64,000 nucleotides of DNA, taken from contig NZ_JAPEPI010000002.1 in NCBI RefSeq assembly GCF_026340305.1, forward strand, positions 868,001 to 932,000, in the 5' to 3' direction. Origin of the DNA: Streptomyces sp. NBC_01381. Lineage in GTDB: Bacteria > Actinomycetota > Actinomycetes > Streptomycetales > Streptomycetaceae. Made by a program: the position numbers and the translations under genes. Positions 24,596-32,463 of the stretch are shown here, piece after piece. Numbering within the stretch: position 1 is the first letter of the stretch; the number at the start of each line of letters is the position of its first letter. The notes beneath the pieces were generated by a model. That model was not told the DNA's origin. It saw nothing but the letters and a program-made list of their open reading frames with translations, and ran no database searches.

Positions 24596-25213
24596 ATGGA
24601 GTCCGTGGCTCGTGGCGGAACCAGATGGAAGCGGTTCGCCGTAGTCATGGTGCCGAGCGTCGCGGCTACTGCCGCGATAGGCGTGGCCCTGTCCCAGGGT
24701 GCGCTGGCGGCATCGTTCAGTGTGTCCGGTCAGCAGTTCAAGGTGACTGCCGACCAGCTCGACGGCGAGGGATTCGTCCAGTACGGGGCGCTTGACAGCG
24801 GTAAGTCGGGTAACCACCCGGTCGCCGTCGTCGGCCTCGAATCGGCGAAGATCACCAACCTGTGCCAGTCCGTTGTCGTCCCGGTCCCGGTCTTCGGCGA
24901 TGTGTCGATGACCCTCAAGGCCGGCGCCAAGGGCGGCCCGAGGGTCGAGGCGAAGAAGCTCTACATCGACGCCGATGACCTGAAGGCCGACGCGACGTTC
25001 ACCAACGTCGACATCGGCGTCTCGGTCGACCAGACCACCAAGGGCCCCGGCCCGGCGAAGGGCGACAAGTACGCCCCGGACTCGTTCGCGCAGCAGGCTG
25101 ACAAGGTGCGGTTCACCGACGTCAAGCAGCGTGCGTGGGCGACCACCGCCGGCACCTTCAAGCTCTCTGGCCTGGCGATGTCGGTCAAGAAGGGCAAGCA
25201 CGAGTGCTACTGA
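24596..25213 (+). CDS. Secreted/anchored DUF6230-type protein
   Basis: A 205-residue protein, often annotated 'cholesterol esterase' without catalytic evidence. After a basic N-terminus there is one hydrophobic segment ('FAVVMVPSVAATAAIGVALSQGALA'), a signal peptide or anchor. The rest is a predicted beta-rich domain with no Ser-His-Asp hydrolase motifs. It contains two Cys ('TNLCQSVV' and the C-terminal 'KHECY'). The end 'FTDVKQRAWATTAGTFKLSG' can be aligned without gaps to the C-terminus of the third protein of the operon. AAGGAGG lies 7 nt before the ATG. It is first of three co-directional genes. The function is unknown; lipid or surface-polymer binding is only a guess. Confidence 0.85.
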   Translation: MESVARGGTRWKRFAVVMVPSVAATAAIGVALSQGALAASFSVSGQQFKVTADQLDGEGFVQYGALDSGKSGNHPVAVVGLESAKITNLCQSVVVPVPVFGDVSMTLKAGAKGGPRVEAKKLYIDADDLKADATFTNVDIGVSVDQTTKGPGPAKGDKYAPDSFAQQADKVRFTDVKQRAWATTAGTFKLSGLAMSVKKGKHECY

Positions 25214-25349
25214 GGCAATTGACGCCTTAATTCAGTACTTGTTGCGAAGAACGGCCGGGCGCGGGGACGCGACGGAACGTGAGTCGTCCCCGTGCCCGAA
25301 ACCGCAGGACACACAGAACCAAACGCCATTCCCCGAGGAGCTGTACGAC

Positions 25350-25916
25350 ATGAGCGCCGAAGCGCAAGTGGGCCTTGGCATCAAGCTCGGCCGGATGCGC
25401 CGATCGTTCCGAGGGTGGCGCGGTCAGCGCCCGTTCTGGGGTGGTCTGCTGACGTTGCTCGGCGGCATCCCGATCATGTACTTCCCGTACGCGAACCTCA
25501 CGCTCGGCACGATGACGATCCGGATGGCGACCACCGCCGGTGCCGGTTCGCTGATCATCGGTGTCCTGCTTGTCGTGCTCGGTCTGACCATGTGGTTCCA
25601 GCCGCATTCCCGGGTGTTCGCGGGTGTCGCGGCGATTCTGCTCGCTCTGGTCTCCCTGGTGGTCTCCAACTTCGGCGGCTTCGTCATCGGTTTCCTGCTC
25701 GCCCTGATCGGCGGTGCCCTCGGCATCTCGTGGGCGGCGGCCAAGCCCGATGCCAAGCCCGCGAAGGGACGTGCCGACCAGGACGGCGACGGCTCCGACG
25801 ACGGGGCGCCGGAGCCCGCGGCCGCGGGGGCCGCGAACGGGGTGAGCGGCACTACGGACGATCTGTCAGGAACGAGCCCGGACAACGGGACGAACGGGAG
25901 GCACCGTGCCGGCTGA
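25350..25916 (+). CDS. DUF6114-type integral membrane protein
   Basis: A 188-residue protein. 'GWRGQRPFWGGLLTLLGG' is followed by about four membrane segments ('IPIMYFPYANLTL', 'AGSLIIGVLLVVLGLTMWF', 'VFAGVAAILLALVSLVV', 'GGFVIGFLLALIGGALGI') and a hydrophilic C-terminal tail rich in Ala, Gly and Asp. GAGGAG lies 9 nt upstream of the ATG. The last 11 nt overlap the start of the next gene, so the two are co-translated. It presumably forms a membrane partner for the secreted proteins on either side. No enzymatic motif is seen. Confidence 0.85.
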   Translation: MSAEAQVGLGIKLGRMRRSFRGWRGQRPFWGGLLTLLGGIPIMYFPYANLTLGTMTIRMATTAGAGSLIIGVLLVVLGLTMWFQPHSRVFAGVAAILLALVSLVVSNFGGFVIGFLLALIGGALGISWAAAKPDAKPAKGRADQDGDGSDDGAPEPAAAGAANGVSGTTDDLSGTSPDNGTNGRHRAG

Positions 25917-27219
25917 CGAGGTGCACCATGAGGACTCCGCGGGCCAGTCCCGCGCGAGATCCGGGCCGCGCCACGCGGCACCCAGAAAGCCGCTCCTTAC
26001 CCGCCTGCACGTTCCGGCGGGCAAGGCGATAGCCATCGCGGCCATGCCGACCGCCGTCCTGATGGGCATGGGACTGACCCCGCAGCTCGCGCAGGCCAAG
26101 CCGCTGCCGAAGAACCCCTTCCAGGACGGCCCGTGTGTCACGGCGCCGGACGAGGCGTCCAAGGACGCCGAGAAGGAGGCCGACAAGGCTGCGGAGGAGA
26201 AGGCGGCGAAGGAGAAGGCCGAGCAGGAAGCGGCCGAGAAGGACGAGGCCGGCAAGGACACCGCCGAGCCGACGCCTTCGCCCTCCGCCGACGACAAGGC
26301 CGGCTCGGGCGACGACGGCGCGGACGAGGCGGAGCCCACTCCGTCGCCGTCCGACGACGCCGACAAGGAGGAGACGGAGCCCGCTCCGGAGCCTTCCGAG
26401 ACCGAGACCGAGAACCCGCTGGACCCGCTGGGTGTCGGACCCGCGCTCAAGGACCTCTTCACGCCCGACGAGGAGGAGTCCGCCGAGCCGACGCCGACGC
26501 CCTCCGCCTCGGAGGAGTCCTCCGAGGACACGGCGAAGGACACGGTCGAGGACGTCACCAAGCCCGTTGAGGACACCGCCGACAAGGTCGAGGACGGCGT
26601 CAAGGACGGTGCGGACAAGGCCGGGAACCCCGCCGACAAGGCTGACAAGGCCAAGGAAGAGGCCGAGAAGGCGGCGGACGACGCGACCGACGAGGGCGCC
26701 GAGGCCAAGGACCCGATGGCACCGGACGAGAACGGCAAGAAGCCGTTCCCGTGCGTGGTCGAGAAGAAGGTCGACGGAAAGGCCGAGCAGACGCCCGCGC
26801 CGATCCCGAACCAGCCTTGGCACCTGGAAGCCAGCTCTCTGACGCTCAAGGGCGCGGACTACCAGGGCGTCGTGAACCTGACGCAGCCCAACGGCCAGAC
26901 CAAGCAGGCCTTGAAGTACGTCATCCAGAACACGGACATCGGCGACCTGCACCAGATCGTCGAAGGACCGGCCGGCAAGAAGTACCACGTGCAGGCCGAG
27001 AAGGGCTCCACCTCCACGATCCGTGGCGGGGAGACGACGATGTACACCGAGTCGATCTCCGGCAAGCTCTTCGGCCTGATCCCGATCACGTTCGACCCGG
27101 AGCACCCGCCGCCGCTGAACATCCCGCTGATCTACTTCACGGACGTGAAGGTGAAGCAGGCCGGTCAGTTCGGCGGAAACCTGCACGTCCCCGGGCTGCA
27201 CCAGTCGATCACCGACTGA
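25906..27219 (+). CDS. Surface protein: signal peptide, charged low-complexity stalk, C-terminal beta domain
   Basis: A 437-residue protein (sometimes mis-annotated as a hydrogenase-expression protein). Residues 1-65 carry a long basic leader and a signal peptide ('AIAIAAMPTAVLMGMG' to 'AQA'). Residues about 80-280 are a repetitive stalk of Ala/Glu/Lys/Asp with Pro-rich 'EPTPSPS' blocks, reminiscent of cell-wall-spanning linkers. The C-terminal 150 residues form a compact domain ('WHLEASSLTLKGADYQG' to 'LHVPGLHQSITD') whose last 27 residues align gap-free with the end of the DUF6230-type protein encoded first in the operon. One Cys lies in each junction ('DGPCVTAP', 'PFPCVVEKK'). No LPXTG motif is present. 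It starts inside the previous gene. Confidence 0.8.
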   Translation: MPADEVHHEDSAGQSRARSGPRHAAPRKPLLTRLHVPAGKAIAIAAMPTAVLMGMGLTPQLAQAKPLPKNPFQDGPCVTAPDEASKDAEKEADKAAEEKAAKEKAEQEAAEKDEAGKDTAEPTPSPSADDKAGSGDDGADEAEPTPSPSDDADKEETEPAPEPSETETENPLDPLGVGPALKDLFTPDEEESAEPTPTPSASEESSEDTAKDTVEDVTKPVEDTADKVEDGVKDGADKAGNPADKADKAKEEAEKAADDATDEGAEAKDPMAPDENGKKPFPCVVEKKVDGKAEQTPAPIPNQPWHLEASSLTLKGADYQGVVNLTQPNGQTKQALKYVIQNTDIGDLHQIVEGPAGKKYHVQAEKGSTSTIRGGETTMYTESISGKLFGLIPITFDPEHPPPLNIPLIYFTDVKVKQAGQFGGNLHVPGLHQSITD

Positions 27220-27258
27220 TCTCTCCAGTCGCGACAGACCCGTTCGGGAGCCGCAACA

Positions 27259-27299
27259 CCACTGAGGGCGCCCCCCTTCACAGGGGGCGCCCTCAGTGG
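27259..27299. terminator. Bidirectional terminator hairpin
   Basis: A 17-bp perfect stem (CCACTGAGGGCGCCCCC and its complement) with a 7-nt loop, 27276-27282, lies between the convergent surface-protein gene and pyruvate kinase gene. It should terminate both. Confidence 0.9.
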
Positions 27300-27316
27300 C
27301 GTACAGGACGGGCGGG

Positions 27317-28747
27317 TCAGTCGCGGTCGCCGCCGCCCAGGTGGTGCACCCGGACCATGTTGGTGGTGCCGGGGACACCGGGGGGCGAGCCCGCGGTGAT
27401 GACGACCGTGTCGCCGTCGTTGAACTTCTGCAGCTTGATCAGCTCGGCGTCGACCAGCTCGACCATCGCGTCGGTGTTGTCCACGTGCGGGACGACGTAC
27501 GTGTCCACGCCCCAGCTCAGGGCCAGCTGGTTGCGGGTCGACTCGTCCGTGGTGAATGCCAGGATCGGCTGCGCGGCGCGGTAGCGGGAGAGCCGGCGGG
27601 CCGTGTCGCCGGACTGAGTGAAGGCGATCAGCGCCTTGCCGCCGAGGAAGTCCGCGATCTCGCAGGCGGCACGGGCGACCGAACCACCCTGCGTACGCGG
27701 CTTCTTGCCGGGCACGAGCGGCTGCAGACCCTTGGCGAGCAGCTCCTCCTCGGCCGCGGTGACGATCTTCGACATCGTCTTCACGGTCTCGATCGGATAC
27801 GCGCCCACGCTCGACTCGGCGGACAGCATGACCGCGTCCGCGCCGTCCAGGATCGCGTTGGCGACATCGGACGCCTCGGCGCGCGTGGGGCGCGAGTTGG
27901 TGATCATCGACTCCATCATCTGGGTCGCGACGATCACCGGCTTGGCGTTGCGGCGGCACATCTCCACGAGGCGCTTCTGCACCATCGGGACCTTCTCGAG
28001 CGGGTACTCGACGGCCAGGTCGCCACGGGCCACCATCACGGCGTCGAACGCCGCGACGACGCCCTCCATGTTCTCGACGGCCTGCGGCTTCTCCACCTTG
28101 GCGATGACGGGGACCCGGCGGCCCTCCTCATCCATCACCTTGTGGACGTCCTTGACGTCGTCGGCGTCGCGCACGAAGGACAGGGCGACCATGTCGCAGC
28201 CCATCTTCAGGGCGAAGCGGAGGTCCTCGACGTCCTTCTCCGAAAGGGCGGGCACGTTCACGGCCGCGCCGGGCAGGTTGATGCCCTTGTGGTCGGAGAT
28301 GACACCGCCCTCGATGACGATGGTCTTGACCTGGGAGCCCTCGACGTCCATGACCTTCAGCTCGACGTTGCCGTCGTTGATGAGGATCTGGTCGCCGCGC
28401 GAGACGTCGCCCGGCAGGCCCTTGTAGGTGGTGCCGCAGATCGACTTGTCACCGGGCACGTCATCGGTGGTGATGGTGAACTCGTCACCGCGCACCAGCT
28501 CGACGGGTCCCTCGGCGAAGGTCTCCAGACGGATCTTCGGCCCCTGCAGGTCGGCGAGGACGCCGACCGCCCGGCCGGTCTTCTCGGCGGCGGCCCGGAC
28601 GCGGTCGTACCGCCCCGAGTGCTCGGCGTGCGTGCCGTGGCTGAAATTGAATCGGGCCACGTTCATGCCGGCTTCGATCAGCGAGACGAGCTGTGCTTCG
28701 GAGTCGACGGCTGGACCCAGCGTGCAGACGATTTTGGAACGGCGCAT
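27317..28747 (-). CDS. pyk: Pyruvate kinase
   Basis: A 476-residue pyruvate kinase converting PEP and ADP to pyruvate and ATP. Signatures: 'RRSKIVCTLGPAVDS' at the N-terminus, 'MNVARFNFSHGTH', the barrel active site with 'VPVIAKVEKPQAVENM' (catalytic Lys and metal-binding Glu), 'VMVARGDLAVEYPLEKVP' and 'VATQMMESMITNSRPTRAEA'. The length is normal. The ATG is 27 nt from a 14-bp palindrome. Downstream on the same strand, in reverse order, lie pta, ackA and this gene, a group linking glycolysis to acetate formation; in S. coelicolor the equivalent is, from memory, pyk2. Confidence 0.97.
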   Translation of the reverse strand: MRRSKIVCTLGPAVDSEAQLVSLIEAGMNVARFNFSHGTHAEHSGRYDRVRAAAEKTGRAVGVLADLQGPKIRLETFAEGPVELVRGDEFTITTDDVPGDKSICGTTYKGLPGDVSRGDQILINDGNVELKVMDVEGSQVKTIVIEGGVISDHKGINLPGAAVNVPALSEKDVEDLRFALKMGCDMVALSFVRDADDVKDVHKVMDEEGRRVPVIAKVEKPQAVENMEGVVAAFDAVMVARGDLAVEYPLEKVPMVQKRLVEMCRRNAKPVIVATQMMESMITNSRPTRAEASDVANAILDGADAVMLSAESSVGAYPIETVKTMSKIVTAAEEELLAKGLQPLVPGKKPRTQGGSVARAACEIADFLGGKALIAFTQSGDTARRLSRYRAAQPILAFTTDESTRNQLALSWGVDTYVVPHVDNTDAMVELVDAELIKLQKFNDGDTVVITAGSPPGVPGTTNMVRVHHLGGGDRD

Positions 28748-28774
28748 GGGGGCGATCCTATCGGTTTGTTTCGC

Positions 28775-28788
28775 TACGGAATATTCCG
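28775..28788. promoter_or_regulatory. Palindrome ACGGAATATTCCGT upstream of pyk
   Basis: A 14-bp perfect palindrome, AT-rich at its core, lies between the acetate kinase stop and the pyruvate kinase ATG (27 nt away). This position over a promoter suggests an operator for pyk. Confidence 0.55.
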
Positions 28789-28834
28789 TCTGGTGGAAAC
28801 TACAAATGGGCGGAGGCGCGCTCAGGCGTTGCGG

Positions 28835-30049
28835 TCATGGCCGATTCCCGACCAGTGCGTAGGTCTGCTGCGCGATCTCCAGCTCCTCGTCCGTCGGGAC
28901 AACAGCCACGGTGACCCGTGCGTACTCCGGCGAGATGAGCCGTGCCTCGTCGGAACGTACAGCGTTCAGCTCGCCGTCGACCGCGAGCCCCAGCTCCTCC
29001 AGGCCCGCGACGGCAGCCTCCCGCACGGGAGCCGCGTTCTCGCCGACCCCCGCCGTGAACGCGACGGCGTCCACCCGGCCGAGCACCGCGTAGTACGCGC
29101 CGATGTACTTCTTCAGACGGTGGATGTAGATGTCGAAGGCGAGCGCGGCCGCCTCGTCGCCCTCGTCGATGCGGCGCCGGATGACCCGCATGTCGTTGTC
29201 GCCGCAGAGCCCGATCAGGCCGCTCTTCTTGTTGAGCAGGGCGTCGACCTCGTCGATCGACATCCCGCCGACGCGGGCCAGATGGAAGACGACCGCCGGG
29301 TCCACGTCACCGGAGCGGGTACCCATCACGAGCCCCTCGAGCGGCGTGAGCCCCATCGACGTATCGACGCACTTGCCGCCGCGGACGGCGCTCGCGGAGG
29401 CGCCGTTGCCCAGGTGCAGCACGATGACGTTCACGTCCTCGGGCGCCTTGCCGAGCAGCTTGGCGGTCTCGCGCGACACGTACGCGTGCGAGGTCCCGTG
29501 GAAGCCGTAGCGCCGCACGCGGTGCTCGTCGGCGGTGGCCACGTCGATCGCGTAGCGGGCCGCCGACTCCGGCATCGTCGTGTGGAACGCCGTGTCGAAG
29601 ACGGCGACCTGGGGGAGGTCGGGGCGCAGCGCCTGGGCCGTGCGGATGCCGGTGATGTTGGCCGGGTTGTGCAGCGGCGCCACCGGGACGAGCCGCTGGA
29701 TCTCCGCGAGCACCTCGTCCGTGATGACGGTGGGCGCGCTGAACTTCAGGCCGCCGTGCACCACGCGGTGGCCGATCGCGGCCAGTTCGGGGGAGTCAAG
29801 GCCGAGCCCGTCGGCGGCCAGCTCGGCGGAGACCGCCTTCAGGGCCGCCTCGTGGTCGGCGATCGGCTCCTCGCGCTCCCGCTCCTCGGCGCCGCCGCCG
29901 ATCAGCGGGGTGTGCTTGAGCCGCGAGGTCTCCTCGCCGATGCGCTCGACCAGGCCGACCGCGAGACGTGAGCTGTCGCGCATGTCGAGCAGTTGGTACT
30001 TCACCGACGAGGAGCCGGAGTTGAGGACGAGGACGCGGGTGGCGGTCAC
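28835..30049 (-). CDS. ackA: Acetate kinase
   Basis: A 404-residue acetokinase that interconverts acetyl phosphate plus ADP with acetate plus ATP. Family motifs: 'RVLVLNSGSSSVKYQLLDM' close to the N-terminus, 'IGHRVVHGG', 'FDTAFHTTMPESAARYA', 'RYGFHGTSHAYVS', 'HLGNGASASAVRGG', 'GTRSGDVDPAVVF' and 'FTAGVGENAAPVRE'. I place the start at GTG 30049 because acetate kinases begin about five residues before 'LVLN.GSSS' and the codons further upstream are unlike the rest of the gene. Alternatives are ATG 30097 and GTG 30118, the latter overlapping the pta stop (GTGA). It forms an operon with pta. Confidence 0.93.
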   Translation of the reverse strand: MTATRVLVLNSGSSSVKYQLLDMRDSSRLAVGLVERIGEETSRLKHTPLIGGGAEEREREEPIADHEAALKAVSAELAADGLGLDSPELAAIGHRVVHGGLKFSAPTVITDEVLAEIQRLVPVAPLHNPANITGIRTAQALRPDLPQVAVFDTAFHTTMPESAARYAIDVATADEHRVRRYGFHGTSHAYVSRETAKLLGKAPEDVNVIVLHLGNGASASAVRGGKCVDTSMGLTPLEGLVMGTRSGDVDPAVVFHLARVGGMSIDEVDALLNKKSGLIGLCGDNDMRVIRRRIDEGDEAAALAFDIYIHRLKKYIGAYYAVLGRVDAVAFTAGVGENAAPVREAAVAGLEELGLAVDGELNAVRSDEARLISPEYARVTVAVVPTDEELEIAQQTYALVGNRP

Positions 30050-30085
30050 GGGGGAGGTGCTTTCTGTAGACGTCGTACGGGATTG

Positions 30086-30112
30086 GATATCTGTCATCTG
30101 ATATCTGTCATC
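30086..30112. repeat. Tandem 14-bp repeat at the pta-ackA junction
   Basis: GATATCTGTCATC occurs at 30086-30098 and 30100-30112. It is strikingly AT-rich between two very GC-rich genes and lies between the possible ackA starts, arguing that this stretch is not coding. Confidence 0.65.
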
Positions 30113-30114
30113 GG

Positions 30115-32193
30115 TCACACGTTGGCCGGGCCCTGGGCCTGGATCGCGGTGATGGCGACGGTGTTGACGATGTCCTGGACGAGGGCGCCGCGGGACAGGT
30201 CGTTGACCGGCTTGCGCAGACCCTGGAGGACCGGGCCGACGGCGATCGCGCCGGCCGAGCGCTGGACCGCCTTGTAGGTGTTGTTGCCGGTGTTGAGGTC
30301 CGGGAAGATCAGCACGCTGGCCTGGCCCGCGACCTCGGAGTCCGGCAGCTTCGTCGCCGCGACCGAGGGCTCGACGGCGGCGTCGTACTGGATCGGCCCC
30401 TCGATCTTCAGATCGCTGCGTGTCGCGCGCACCAGCTCGGTCGCCTCGCGCACCTTGTCGACGTCCGCGCCCGAACCCGACGTGCCCGTCGAGTACGAGA
30501 GCATCGCGATCCGCGGCTCCACGCCGAACTGCTCGGCGGTGGCGGCCGCCTGGACGGCGATGTCGGCGAGCTGCTCGGCGTTCGGATCCGGGTTCACCGC
30601 GCAGTCGCCGTACACGAGAACCTTGTCGGCAAGGCACATGAAGAAGACCGACGAGACGATCGAGGCGTCGGGCTTGGTCTTGATGATCTCGAAGGCGGGC
30701 CGGATGGTGGCGGCCGTGGAGTGAACAGAACCCGAAACCATGCCGTCGGCGAACCCCTCCTGCACCATCAGCGTGCCGAAGTAGTTCACGTCCGCGACGA
30801 CGTCGTACGCGAGCTCCACCGTGACGCCCTTGTGGGCGCGCAGCTCGGCGTACTTGGCGGCGAAGGCGTCGCGCAGCTCGGAGGTCTGCGGGTCGATGAG
30901 CTGCGCGGAGGTGAGGTCGACGCCGAGGTCCGCGGCCTTCTTGCGGATCTGCTCGACCGGGCCGAGGAGGGTCAGGTCGCAGACGCCGCGGCGCAGGAGC
31001 ACGTCGGCGGCGCGCAGGACGCGCTCCTCGGTGCCTTCGGGCAGCACGACGCGGCGCTTGTCCGAGCGGGCCGTCTCGAGCAGCTTGTGCTCGAACATCA
31101 TCGGCGTGACGCGGTCGCTGCTGGGCGCCGATACGCGCTTGAGGAGGCCGCCGGTGTCCACGTACCGCTCGAAGAGGCCGAGGGCCGTCTCCGCCTTGCG
31201 GGGTGTGGCGGCGTTCAACTTCCCTTCCAGGGCGAAGAGTTCGGCCGCGGTGGGGAAGGAGCCGCCGGAGACGGCGATGACCGCGGTGCCGGGTGCGAGC
31301 CGGTCGGCGAGCTTGAGGATCTCCTCGCCCGGCTGCTCGTTGAGGGTCAGCACGACGCCCGCGATGGGCGGCGTACCGGCGCTGTGCGCGGCGAGCGAGC
31401 CGACGACGAGGTCGGCGCGGTCGCCGGGGGTGACCACGAGGCAGCCCGGGGTCAGGGCGTTCAGGAAGTTCGGCAGCATGGCGCCGCCGAAGACGAAGTC
31501 GAGCGCGTCACGGGCCAGGCCCGCGTCGTCGCCGAGGACGACCCGGCCGCCGAGCGCGTGGGTGATCTGGGCGACCGTGGGGGCGGCGAGCGCCGGCTCG
31601 TCGGGCAGGACGTAGCTGGGCACGGGCAGACTGGCCGCGAGCCGTTCGTCGATCTCGTCGCGGTCGGCGGGGGCGACCCGGTTGGTGACCATCGCCAGGA
31701 CGTCGCAGCCGAGCGACTCGTACGCGCGATAGGCGTTGCGCGTCTCGGCGCGCACCGATTCGGCGGTCTGGTTCTTGCCGCCGACGACGGGTATGACCGC
31801 GGCGCCGAACTCGTTGGCGAGACGGGCGTTGAGTGCGAGCTCGTCGGGGAGCTGGGTGGCGGCGAAGTCGGTCCCCAGGACGAGGACGACCTCGTAGTCC
31901 CTGGCCACCCGGTGAAAACGGTCGACGAGCTGGGAGACCAGCTCGTCGGTGCCCTGCTCGGCCTGGATCGCGGAGGCCTCGTGGTAGTCCATGCCGTACC
32001 CGGAGGCCGCGTCCTGCGCGAGCCGGTAGCGGGCGCGGAGGAGATCAAACAAACGATCGGGCCCGTCATGGACGAGGGGCCGGAAGACCCCCACCCGGTC
32101 GACCTGACGGGTCAGGAGCTCCATGACTCCCAGCTCGATGACCTGGCGGCCGTCGCCCCGGTCGATCCCGGTCACGTACACGCTGCGCGTCAC
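30115..32193 (-). CDS. pta: Phosphate acetyltransferase, long form
   Basis: A 692-residue Pta converting acetyl-CoA and phosphate to acetyl phosphate. The N-terminal 350 residues are the CobB/CobQ- and DRTGG-type regulatory part found in long Pta enzymes ('TRSVYVTGIDRGDGRQVIELG', 'DRADLVVGSLAAHSAGTP'). The C-terminal catalytic domain has 'RRVVLPEGTEERVLRAADVL', 'GFADGMVSGSVHSTAATIRPA' and 'MLSYSTGTSGSGADVDKV', and ends 'DLNTGNNTYKAVQRSAGA'. GTG 32193 has AAGGAG 9 nt upstream. ackA follows directly, so together they give the acetate overflow and assimilation pathway. It is divergent from pfkA. Confidence 0.96.
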   Translation of the reverse strand: MTRSVYVTGIDRGDGRQVIELGVMELLTRQVDRVGVFRPLVHDGPDRLFDLLRARYRLAQDAASGYGMDYHEASAIQAEQGTDELVSQLVDRFHRVARDYEVVLVLGTDFAATQLPDELALNARLANEFGAAVIPVVGGKNQTAESVRAETRNAYRAYESLGCDVLAMVTNRVAPADRDEIDERLAASLPVPSYVLPDEPALAAPTVAQITHALGGRVVLGDDAGLARDALDFVFGGAMLPNFLNALTPGCLVVTPGDRADLVVGSLAAHSAGTPPIAGVVLTLNEQPGEEILKLADRLAPGTAVIAVSGGSFPTAAELFALEGKLNAATPRKAETALGLFERYVDTGGLLKRVSAPSSDRVTPMMFEHKLLETARSDKRRVVLPEGTEERVLRAADVLLRRGVCDLTLLGPVEQIRKKAADLGVDLTSAQLIDPQTSELRDAFAAKYAELRAHKGVTVELAYDVVADVNYFGTLMVQEGFADGMVSGSVHSTAATIRPAFEIIKTKPDASIVSSVFFMCLADKVLVYGDCAVNPDPNAEQLADIAVQAAATAEQFGVEPRIAMLSYSTGTSGSGADVDKVREATELVRATRSDLKIEGPIQYDAAVEPSVAATKLPDSEVAGQASVLIFPDLNTGNNTYKAVQRSAGAIAVGPVLQGLRKPVNDLSRGALVQDIVNTVAITAIQAQGPANV

Positions 32194-32287
32194 GCGTGCT
32201 CTCTCCTTCTTCGCTGCGGTCTGGGTACCCGTCCCGGCAAGACCGGGCAAGGCTGCACAAATGACCCGATAAGGTTGCCGTGCCCCC

Positions 32288-32316
32288 TTGACAATACCTC
32301 CGTGGCTGGCTAGGCC
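32288..32316 (+). promoter_or_regulatory. HrdB-like promoter for pfkA
   Basis: A consensus -35 TTGACA (32288-32293) is followed after 17 nt by TAGGCC (32311-32316), a fair -10. It faces pfkA and lies 148 nt before its ATG, implying a leader of about 140 nt. The rest of the 270-bp divergent gap with pta shows no other clear element. Confidence 0.6.
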
Positions 32317-32463
32317 GCCCGCCGGACGAAAGGCCCTGTCGGGCGGCCCCAAGCCCCTCCTCCCCAGGATCCGGCGGCCCAGCCGCGAGCGGCGACCCCT
32401 CCGCGGCCATGGAACAATCGGACCGGCTCACAAGTATCAACAGGGAGCAGGAGACACAGCACG

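Noticed and set aside
24596..25213. Cholesterol esterase
   Set aside because: Common database name for this family, but no GxSxG, Ser-His-Asp or other hydrolase motif is visible.
26160..26740. Coding repeat or CRISPR-like pattern
   Set aside because: The repetitiveness is from Ala/Lys/Glu/Asp codons of the surface-protein stalk; there are no regular spacers.
27296..29971. Open frame of 891 codons on the plus strand
   Set aside because: Antisense shadow of pyruvate kinase and acetate kinase.
28835..30637. Acetate kinase extended to 600 residues
   Set aside because: The extension is an out-of-frame shadow of pta.
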